DNA of 64,000 bases from Oscillospiraceae bacterium (GTDB taxonomy: Bacteria > Bacillota > Clostridia > Oscillospirales > WRJC01). The stretch's first letter is position 1; the number at the start of each line of letters is the position of its first letter. The stretch is taken from NCBI GenBank assembly GCA_009783265.1, contig WRHM01000001.1:1-64000 (forward strand). The letters run 5' to 3'. Of the stretch, positions 39,553-46,119 are shown piece after piece. The notes beneath the pieces were generated by a model. The model worked only from the letters and a program-made list of their open reading frames with translations, was not told the DNA's origin and made no database searches. Position numbers and translations under genes: made by a program.

Positions 39553-39831
39553 TTGAATGAAAAAATAATAATCGCTGATTCCGCAGTAACAGTCGAAATT
39601 CTTTCCTCGGCATATAAACACGGACAAAACAAAGAGGACATTCTTTTGGCACTTGAGCGGAGCGTATATGACGAAACTCTTGAAACAGACCCAAATAAAA
39701 CGCTGTCTATTGGCTATGACCCAAACGCTAAGTTGTTAGAAATAATATTTCATGTTTTATCAGACGAACACATTGTGGTTTTTCACGCAATGCCTTGTCG
39801 AAAATATTATATTGAAAGGATGGTGCAGTAA
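39553..39831 (+). CDS. Toxin-like small protein (DUF4258/BrnT-like)
   Basis: The 92-residue protein has a helical N-terminus (ADSAVTVEILSSAYKHGQNKEDILLALE) and a C-terminal beta sheet: LSIGYDPNAKLLEIIFHVL ... IVVFHAMPCRKYY. The pattern, with a final HAMPxR-type strand, resembles small RNase-fold toxins of the BrnT/DUF4258 kind. It is followed with no gap (stop then ATG) by a small RHH-like protein, the usual antitoxin partner. Toxin function is inferred from size, fold pattern and pairing. Confidence 0.6.
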   Translation: MNEKIIIADSAVTVEILSSAYKHGQNKEDILLALERSVYDETLETDPNKTLSIGYDPNAKLLEIIFHVLSDEHIVVFHAMPCRKYYIERMVQ

Positions 39832-40077
39832 ATGAACGCAAACGATAGATTATCAGATAAAGAATATGAAGAATTAAGTCTTGAATATGAACAAAATCCG
39901 CCGGAACTATCCGGTAAACCGGGGTTTTTAACTGCTATGCGCGAAAGAACGCTTGTAGCGGAATTACTACCCCCTGACTATGCACGTATTATCAATATGA
40001 AAGCGAAAGCTATGTCGTTGTCGCCCTCGGAAGTAATCCAGTATGCAATTAAAGAACAACTGGTAGAAAAGGCTTAA
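39832..40077 (+). CDS. RHH-type antitoxin-like protein
   Basis: The 81-residue protein ends with a ribbon-helix-helix-like segment (LPPDYARIINMKAKAMSLSPSEVIQYAIKEQL). Its N-terminus is acidic, as expected of the toxin-binding half. It starts directly after the stop of the toxin-like gene. Order toxin then antitoxin is that of BrnT-BrnA and HigBA systems. Probable DNA-binding autorepressor. Confidence 0.6.
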   Translation: MNANDRLSDKEYEELSLEYEQNPPELSGKPGFLTAMRERTLVAELLPPDYARIINMKAKAMSLSPSEVIQYAIKEQLVEKA

Positions 40078-40102
40078 TTTATATTTTCAGGAGGTATGAG
40101 AA

Positions 40103-40519
40103 ATGCAAGGATATAACGTGTTAGTCGTGTTTAATTCTGATAAAAGTCAGCTTCTCATGTGCAAGCGCAAGAAAGAGCCTTATAAAGGACTTCGTAATTT
40201 AGTAGGTGGCAAAATAGAACCGAATGAAAACGGAGATGATGCCGCATACCGCGAGCTTTTGGAAGAAACCGGAATTTCTCACAAAGATATAAAACTTACG
40301 CATTTAATGGATTTCACATACCACTTATCGGACTGTTACGTTGAAGCCTATGTTGGAAAATTAAATCGTGAATTAATCGTATCAGGGGACGAAAATGAAT
40401 TATATTGGTCGGAGTTATCCTGTAATTTTTTTGATATGAATTTATTTGCAGGAGAAGGAAACATCGGACATATATTGGAACAAGTTAAAATACGCGAAGA
40501 GAAGTTATTTGCAAATTAA
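40103..40519 (+). CDS. Nudix hydrolase
   Basis: The Nudix box GGKIEPNENGDDAAYRELLE followed by ETG is complete in this 138-residue protein. Nudix enzymes hydrolyse nucleoside diphosphates linked to another group, for example oxidised dNTPs. ATG follows AGGAGG. It lies 25 bp after the RHH gene within candidate cassette 1. Confidence 0.92.
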   Translation: MQGYNVLVVFNSDKSQLLMCKRKKEPYKGLRNLVGGKIEPNENGDDAAYRELLEETGISHKDIKLTHLMDFTYHLSDCYVEAYVGKLNRELIVSGDENELYWSELSCNFFDMNLFAGEGNIGHILEQVKIREEKLFAN

Positions 40520-40593
40520 CTTCGGGTTATAAGCATTTTCTACGTTAATAAATTTTATTAAATATATAAAAATATACAGGAGGATTTATTAAA

Positions 40594-41394
40594 ATGATTA
40601 AACTTGGAGTAAACTCGGTTTTATTCAAGACCGTTGACTTTGCGACTGCGGCTAAATATATCAAAAAAGCTGGATATGACGGACTTGGTATCTCTGCTCT
40701 CAAAGGCATGGGAATCGACCATTTTAATACAGATACATGGAAACAGGATAAAAATGATTTAAAGGCTATAATGGCAGACAACGGGCTTGAGTTTCTCTCG
40801 TCTGAAATCGCTTCGCAGGAATCTGAAAGATTTAAAATCGCGTGCGAGGGCGCGTCTGAAATCGGCATACCTGTGTTATGTATCGGCCCCGGCGGCAAAA
40901 TGGATGACGAGGAAACTATGAAGCAAAGTTTTGAATCTATAAATAAACTCGCTGAAACGGCGGCTGAATATAAAGTCACGCTTGTGTGTAAGGCTCACGT
41001 AGGCAACGCAGTATATAATACCCCGACTTCAATTAAAATGCTCGAAGCCGTAAAAAATCCGTATTTCGGACTCGATATGGACCCGTCTCATGTACACAGG
41101 GCGGGCGAAGTGCCGAAAGAAGCTCTCGCAAGCGTGATTCACGGTATTAAACACGTGCATATAAGAGACTGCAAGGGCGCGGGCCCATCTCCGGGAGACC
41201 CCGAAGACCAGGCGTGCGGACGCGGCAATATTGATTTATTCGGCTATATAAAAGCAATGGCTGACGCAAATTATAACGGCCCGTGCGTTCTTGAAGTCAT
41301 CGGGCGTGACTTGGATATTGCGGAAGCGTCTATTATTGCGGCTGAGTCTTATGGATATATGAACGCGTGCCTGAAAAAATTAGGGGCAAGGTAG
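40594..41394 (+). CDS. Sugar phosphate isomerase/epimerase (TIM barrel)
   Basis: The 266-residue protein shows the xylose-isomerase-like TIM-barrel ligands: VCKAHVG, FGLDMDPSHVHRAG, HVHIRDCKG and CVLEVIG. It is distinct from the paralogue at 35.7 kb. Such enzymes act on ketoses or inosose. ATG follows CAGGAGG. The R motif (40529-40545) lies 48 nt upstream. The GNAT gene starts 6 nt after its stop. Confidence 0.87.
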   Translation: MIKLGVNSVLFKTVDFATAAKYIKKAGYDGLGISALKGMGIDHFNTDTWKQDKNDLKAIMADNGLEFLSSEIASQESERFKIACEGASEIGIPVLCIGPGGKMDDEETMKQSFESINKLAETAAEYKVTLVCKAHVGNAVYNTPTSIKMLEAVKNPYFGLDMDPSHVHRAGEVPKEALASVIHGIKHVHIRDCKGAGPSPGDPEDQACGRGNIDLFGYIKAMADANYNGPCVLEVIGRDLDIAEASIIAAESYGYMNACLKKLGAR

Positions 41395-41399
41395 ATATT

Positions 41400-41942
41400 A
41401 TGATTATAAAAGTGCGTGAAAATTTGGAAATGCGCGTCCGTGAGGCAACTCCCGAAAACGCGGAGGAATCATATAATATAATTGACAAAAACAGAAATTA
41501 TCTGCGCGAATACCTGCCGTGGGCTGACGGTACAGAGTTGTCCGGTCATTTGGTTACGCTCGAAAAATGGCAGAAAGCGTGTGAAGATAAAAACGAATTT
41601 GTATTTGGAATCTGTCTTGACGGTAAATATATCGGCAATATCGGTCTGCACGATGTAAAATCCAATAACAACAGCGCAATGATAGGCTACTGGTTATCAG
41701 AAGACTGGCAGGGCAAAGGCATCATGACGGACTGCGTAAAGGCTTTGGCTAATTTCGGGTTTTATGAGCTTGATTTAAACAGGATATGGATAAGCTGCGC
41801 TTTCGAAAACAAAAAAAGCCGCGCGATTCCTGAAAGATTGGGTTTTGTTCAGGAGGGTATTTTTCAGGACGGAACGATTTTGCACGGCGTATATCATGAT
41901 TATGTGATTTACGGCGTTGTCAAAAGAAACTGGGGAAAATAA
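41400..41942 (+). CDS. GNAT acetyltransferase (RimJ/RimL-like)
   Basis: From ATG at 41400 (MIIKVRENLEMRVREATPEN) the protein has 180 residues and the RimL/RimJ pattern: NRNYLREYLPWAD at the N-terminus, the acetyl-CoA motif A near YWLSEDWQGKGIMTDCV, and NRIWISCAFENKKSRAIPERLGF. These enzymes acetylate ribosomal protein N-termini or small molecules. The track start at 41367 lies inside the isomerase gene and has no better ribosome binding site. Confidence 0.9.
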   Translation: MIIKVRENLEMRVREATPENAEESYNIIDKNRNYLREYLPWADGTELSGHLVTLEKWQKACEDKNEFVFGICLDGKYIGNIGLHDVKSNNNSAMIGYWLSEDWQGKGIMTDCVKALANFGFYELDLNRIWISCAFENKKSRAIPERLGFVQEGIFQDGTILHGVYHDYVIYGVVKRNWGK

Positions 41943-42002
41943 AATAATACAAATAATAATACAGAGCATTAATTTAAAAGCACACTGTGAGGTTTACTCC
42001 TT

Positions 42003-42158
42003 ACCCTCTTTAAATTAAAGAGGGTGCCGACCGCAGTCGGCGGGTGTTTTTGGAGTTTTATTTATGTTCGAGGATAAAACACCCGTCACGCGGACTAACG
42101 CGATTTTACAGAACCGACGCAACATCTCGCGTGCCACCCTCTTTAATTTAAAGAGGGT
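42003..42158. repeat. Compound palindromic element bounded by ACCCTCTTT-AAAGAGGGT hairpins
   Basis: Two near-identical 23-bp palindromes, ACCCTCTTTAAATTAAAGAGGGT (42003-42025) and ACCCTCTTTAATTTAAAGAGGGT (42136-42158), bracket about 110 bp. Inside are a GCCGACCGCAGTCGGC hairpin and the inner pair GGGTGTTTT/AAAACACCC. It fills the 311-bp gap between the GNAT and sulfatase-fold genes. No ORF. It looks like a MITE or REP-type composite. Confidence 0.75.
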
Positions 42159-42253
42159 CTTGGTACAGATTTTATAAATCGTTCTGTTACTCGTTATTAG
42201 CATATCAAAATATCAAAAATAAATAAATTAATTTAATAGAGGAGAAAAAATTT

Positions 42254-43693
42254 ATGTCATGCTGCGATAAAAATAATAAAAAAATCAATCTTGTGTTTTT
42301 TGGTATTGACTCGCTAAGGCGCGACCACATGTCTCTTTACGGCTACAAACGCCAGACTACCCCGAATATCACGAAATATTTACTTGACGGAGTAGTTTTT
42401 GAAAACTGCTTTTCCCCGTCTGTTCCGACTACTCCCGGTTATAGTTCTATGATGACCGGACTTGATATTTTCAGCACCGATGTTGTAGCTTTACGACATC
42501 AGGGGGATTTGGCTCCGGGAGTTAAAACACTCGCGGAGATTTTGGGCGAACGCGGATATAACACGACCTGCGTAGGATTTCAGGGCAACGTCGGCGGCAG
42601 AGGCTATCAGAAGTATTTGGATTTTGACGGCTGGATGGGAGAACGCAACGGCGACGGCAGGGCACACAAAGCCGAAAATCTCAACGATGTCGCTCTCCCT
42701 GAGCTTGACAGGCTTGCCAATATCTATAAAGAAGAAGATAAACCGTTTTTCTTGTTTCTGAGGCACATGGACCCCCACGCGCCTTATCTTCCCCCGTACC
42801 CGTTCTCAAAAATGTTCTATCAGGGCAACGAATTTGACCCGAATAATAAATCTTTAAATAAATGCTATGAATTCAAGCCGTTCAGAGATTTTCATATATC
42901 ATGGTTCCCCGCAGGCTGCACGGATTCTGAATATGTAATAGCGCAGTATGACGCGGAAGTCGCGTATATGGATTTATGCATACAAAGCATACTGGAAAAG
43001 CTTGCGGCTTTGAATATCGAAGAAGAAACCCTTGTTGTATTTACGTCCGACCACGGCGAAACTTTAAACGATCACGACTGTTTATATGATCATCACGGAA
43101 CTTACGACCCGACTCTTGTCGTCCCGTTTGCGTTTAAATTAAAAGGCTGCGAATGCGGGGGTCAGAGATTCACTGATTTCTGTCAGCTTAAGGATATTAC
43201 GCCGACTATCCTCGAAATACTCGGCATAGACCCGGGAATAAAATTTGACGGGCGCAATTTAGTCGAACTTGTAAAAGGCAACGCGATTAAACAGGAGCCT
43301 GAAATGTACATAACCGAAGCGACATGGATGAGAAAACACGGCTGGAGAACCCCCGAATGGAAATTAATTATCGCGCTTGAGCCTGATTTTCACTTCAAGC
43401 CCGAAATCGAATTATATAATTTAGTCAAAGACCCGGAAGAAAATAATAATATCGCCGAAAAAGAGCCTGAAGTCGTGAAATTTTTAACTCAGCGAATGAA
43501 TGATTTTATCGCCAAACGCGAAAAAGAAACGGGCAGGACAAATCCTATGATAACTAATGCGACAAAATGGAACGGGTTTGACAAAGCGTTTGAATCGAGC
43601 GAAGAAGCGTATAATTCTCTGCACATCGGCGACCCGGCGGAAGCGCAGAAATTGCAGGCGAAACTGGCTGAGATAGGCGTGGAGATTGAATAG
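42254..43693 (+). CDS. Sulfatase-fold protein with Thr at the nucleophile position
   Basis: The 479-residue protein has the alkaline phosphatase/sulfatase fold: VFFGIDSLRRDHMSLYGY (first metal Asp), SMMTG, FLRHMDPHAP and FTSDHGETLNDH (metal Asp-His). In true type I sulfatases the core is C/S-x-P-S-R; here residues 59-63 are TTPGY, so the formylglycine Cys/Ser is Thr59 and the Arg is missing. Thr nucleophiles are used by phosphodiesterases and phosphotransferases of this superfamily. Cytosolic: no signal peptide. ATG follows GAGGAG. Confidence 0.88.
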   Translation: MSCCDKNNKKINLVFFGIDSLRRDHMSLYGYKRQTTPNITKYLLDGVVFENCFSPSVPTTPGYSSMMTGLDIFSTDVVALRHQGDLAPGVKTLAEILGERGYNTTCVGFQGNVGGRGYQKYLDFDGWMGERNGDGRAHKAENLNDVALPELDRLANIYKEEDKPFFLFLRHMDPHAPYLPPYPFSKMFYQGNEFDPNNKSLNKCYEFKPFRDFHISWFPAGCTDSEYVIAQYDAEVAYMDLCIQSILEKLAALNIEEETLVVFTSDHGETLNDHDCLYDHHGTYDPTLVVPFAFKLKGCECGGQRFTDFCQLKDITPTILEILGIDPGIKFDGRNLVELVKGNAIKQEPEMYITEATWMRKHGWRTPEWKLIIALEPDFHFKPEIELYNLVKDPEENNNIAEKEPEVVKFLTQRMNDFIAKREKETGRTNPMITNATKWNGFDKAFESSEEAYNSLHIGDPAEAQKLQAKLAEIGVEIE

Positions 43694-43714
43694 TAATTTG
43701 TGTTGATTTGATAT

Positions 43715-43849
43715 GTAGGAAATTTATATAATGTACGGATATGAATTGTAGGGGCTGGCGTCCCCGACAGCCCGCAAATATGATTTAACGCCGGTTTTTT
43801 CGGCGGGACGTCGAGGACGCCGTCCCCTACTAATAAGCATTTTCTACGT
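43715..43849 (+). mobile_element. Candidate cassette 2 with L and R end motifs (no gene)
   Basis: L motif GTAGGAAATTTATATAATG at 43715 begins 21 nt after the sulfatase-fold stop; it matches L1 at 21 of 23 positions. R motif ATAAGCATTTTCTACGT (43833-43849) is identical to R1 over 17 bp. Between them lies only the GTAGGGG palindromic element (43748-43830), which abuts R. Confidence 0.5.
43748..43830. repeat. GTAGGGG...CCCCTAC palindromic element
   Basis: The ends GTAGGGGCTGGCGTCCCCGAC and GTCGAGGACGCCGTCCCCTAC are imperfect inverted repeats around an AT-rich centre with a GCCGG...CGGC stem. Same ends and size as the in-frame element at 2563-2641. Confidence 0.75.
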
Positions 43850-43901
43850 AAGTCATATTTTTAAAATAAAAATAAAAAATTATAAAAAGGTGAAACAAAA
43901 A

Positions 43902-44927
43902 ATGTTAAGAGTGTGCGTAATAGGCATGGGCCCTATCGGGAATATACACTCGTGGGCGTATTCTAACTGCCCTGATGCAAAACTTGTCGGGGTTTGCGAT
44001 ATTCGCGAAGACAGGGCAAAATCGGGCGGCGAAAAATTTGGCGTGCCTTATTTTCTCGACGCTGAAGAAATGCTCGAAAAATTAAAGCCGGATTTATGCT
44101 CTGTCGCAACGGGAGGTTTTGAATATTCTTCTGACCATTATAAGCCGACAATGCAGGCGTTAAAATCCGGTTGCCATGTTCTCGGTGAAAAGCCCATATC
44201 TAACGATTTGCAATGCGCGGCAGAAATGGTCGAGACGGCTGAAAAACTTGGCTTGTGTTACGCGACTGACTTAAATCACAGATTCACCCCTGCGGCAAGG
44301 CAGGCAAAACAATGGCAAATCGACGGCAGGGTCGGCGATTTACTGTTCTGCAATATGGCCCTGTGGATCGGCAAGACAATGCCTCTTGATTCTATATATT
44401 ATCAGTTAAAGGCGTTAAACCCCCACAGCATTGATATAATGCGGTATTTTATGGGCGATGTTGACGAAGTGCAATGTTACGCGATGGTTGCTCCAAACAG
44501 AATTGACGAGGGGACGAAAATATATTCGACGACTTCGGTTAATATGAAGTTTGCAAACGGGGCAGTCGGGCATCTTACTTCGTCTTATGATATAGTCCGG
44601 GGACACCCGATGGAGCGTTGCGAAGTCGCGGGGATAAACGGCAGGATAGTATTCGAGGATATGTGGCGGCAGGCGACTTTATATCCGGCTGAAACTTATC
44701 TTAAAGAGCAGTACACAAATCCTGTGTTCGGCGGATTCAGGGATTTCGACGACACGTTCAGGGACAGGATACACAGTTTTGTCAGGGAGATAAACTCTAA
44801 AATCAAGCCTGAGAATATCGACGGGAAAGCGAGAGACGGGCTTGAAGCATCGAGAGTTATTCACGCCGCGATAGAGTCGATAAAATGCGGGGGCAATCCT
44901 GTGAAAGTAATGAGCGTGACGAAGTAG
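43902..44927 (+). CDS. Gfo/Idh/MocA family oxidoreductase
   Basis: From ATG at 43902 (AAAAAGGTG upstream; the track's GTG at 43890 overlaps this ribosome binding site) the protein has about 341 residues. Rossmann motif IGMGPIGNIH, GEKPIS near residue 95, and DLNHRFTPAARQAKQ then HSIDIMRYFMGDVDEVQ in the C-terminal domain. NAD(P)-dependent sugar or sugar-acid dehydrogenase; substrate unknown. It is related to the enzyme at 48.5 kb. The RCC1 gene follows after 19 bp. Confidence 0.92.
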   Translation: MLRVCVIGMGPIGNIHSWAYSNCPDAKLVGVCDIREDRAKSGGEKFGVPYFLDAEEMLEKLKPDLCSVATGGFEYSSDHYKPTMQALKSGCHVLGEKPISNDLQCAAEMVETAEKLGLCYATDLNHRFTPAARQAKQWQIDGRVGDLLFCNMALWIGKTMPLDSIYYQLKALNPHSIDIMRYFMGDVDEVQCYAMVAPNRIDEGTKIYSTTSVNMKFANGAVGHLTSSYDIVRGHPMERCEVAGINGRIVFEDMWRQATLYPAETYLKEQYTNPVFGGFRDFDDTFRDRIHSFVREINSKIKPENIDGKARDGLEASRVIHAAIESIKCGGNPVKVMSVTK

Positions 44928-44946
44928 GATAGAGAAGGAGATTTTA

Positions 44947-46119
44947 ATGAAAGCGAAACTTTTAAGTTTAATGCTTGTGTTATTTATCATTTTTTCTGTT
45001 TTGCCCGTAAACGTAAACGCGGAGAATGATAATTTTATCGCAGTGAGCCCGGGAGCATATTATAGTATGGTATTAAAAAGCGACGGTTCTCTTTGGGCTT
45101 GGGGAAATCTTTGGGCGTGGATAGGATATAATGGCGATGGCACTACTGAAAGCAAATCGACCCCAGTAAAAATAATGGACGGTGTAACAGCCGTCAGCGC
45201 GGCAGTGTGTCATAACTTGGCAATAAAAAATGACGGTAGTCTTTGGGCTTGGGGAAGTAATTATCACGGACAAATTGGCGACGGTACAAAGATTGACATA
45301 TCAACCCCGATAAAAATAATGGACGACGTAAATACAATCAGCGCGGGAGGTTGTCATAGTTTGGCGATAAAAAATGACGGAAGCCTATGGGCTTGGGGAA
45401 ATAATTATCACGGACAAATTGGCGACGGCACTACTATTGACAGACCAACCCCGATAAAAATAATGGACGACGTAAAAGCAATCAGTGCAGGAATGAGCCA
45501 TAGTCTGGCGATAAAAAGTGATGGAAGTCTATGGGCTTGGGGATATCTCGCTGGATTAACTCCTGTAAAAATCATGGATAATGTTATACAGATTTCTGCG
45601 GGAGGAAATTATACAACAGTGATAAAAAATGACGGCAGCCTTTGGGCGTTTGGCGATAATGAATACGGACAACTCGGCGACGGTACTACAAGCGCAAAAA
45701 CAAAATCCGTAAAAATAATGGACGACGTTATACAAGTTTCCGCGGGAGAGCGTTACACAACAGCGATAAAAAGTGACGGCAGTCTTTGGACTTGGGGAAA
45801 GAATGACCACGGACAACTCGGCGACGGCACCACAGACGCCAAGTTAAACCCCGTAAAAATAATGGATAGCGTTATACAAGTTTCTGCGGGGTCAAATCAC
45901 GCAATGGCATTAAAAGAAAACAGCATTTGGATTTGGGGAATAAATGATGTCGGACAAATAGGCGATTTTACTACGTCTTATAAGGCAGTAACGCCTTTGG
46001 AAATTATACTGCCGGTATATTCCCCTAAAAACGGCGATAATATGGCGGTTATGGTTTTGTTTGCTGTTATTATGCTTGTGGCGACATGGTGGTTTCTGAA
46101 TAGGAGAAGATTTATATGA
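44947..46119 (+). CDS. Secreted RCC1-repeat protein with sorting-like C-terminus
   Basis: Signal peptide (1-26, cleavage near VNVNA), then about seven RCC1-type beta-propeller repeats of about 50 residues (DGSLWAWGNNYHGQIGDGTT) that are highly alike at DNA level (45050-45990), suggesting recent duplication. The C-terminus has SPKNGD at residue 359, a hydrophobic helix and NRRRFI, a degenerate sortase signal or plain membrane anchor. Probably a seven-bladed surface propeller. Its stop overlaps the next gene start by 4 bp. AAGGAG precedes the ATG. Confidence 0.85.
   Translation: MKAKLLSLMLVLFIIFSVLPVNVNAENDNFIAVSPGAYYSMVLKSDGSLWAWGNLWAWIGYNGDGTTESKSTPVKIMDGVTAVSAAVCHNLAIKNDGSLWAWGSNYHGQIGDGTKIDISTPIKIMDDVNTISAGGCHSLAIKNDGSLWAWGNNYHGQIGDGTTIDRPTPIKIMDDVKAISAGMSHSLAIKSDGSLWAWGYLAGLTPVKIMDNVIQISAGGNYTTVIKNDGSLWAFGDNEYGQLGDGTTSAKTKSVKIMDDVIQVSAGERYTTAIKSDGSLWTWGKNDHGQLGDGTTDAKLNPVKIMDSVIQVSAGSNHAMALKENSIWIWGINDVGQIGDFTTSYKAVTPLEIILPVYSPKNGDNMAVMVLFAVIMLVATWWFLNRRRFI

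Larger units (their letters stand above)
39512..40545 (+). mobile_element. Candidate cassette 1 with L and R end motifs (toxin-like, RHH, Nudix)
   Basis: Left motif ACGCAGGAAATTTATAT (39511-39527) starts about 20 nt after the NahK-like stop and right motif ATAAGCATTTTCTACGT (40529-40545) ends 48 nt before the next sugar gene. The ends are imperfect inverted repeats of each other: ACGCAGGAAAT against ACGTAGAAAAT. The same motif pair, in the same order, brackets 43715-43849 and, inverted, 52255-53352. The cargo is a toxin-like gene, an RHH gene and a Nudix gene. No transposase is present. Mobility is inference; shared regulation is the alternative. Confidence 0.5.
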
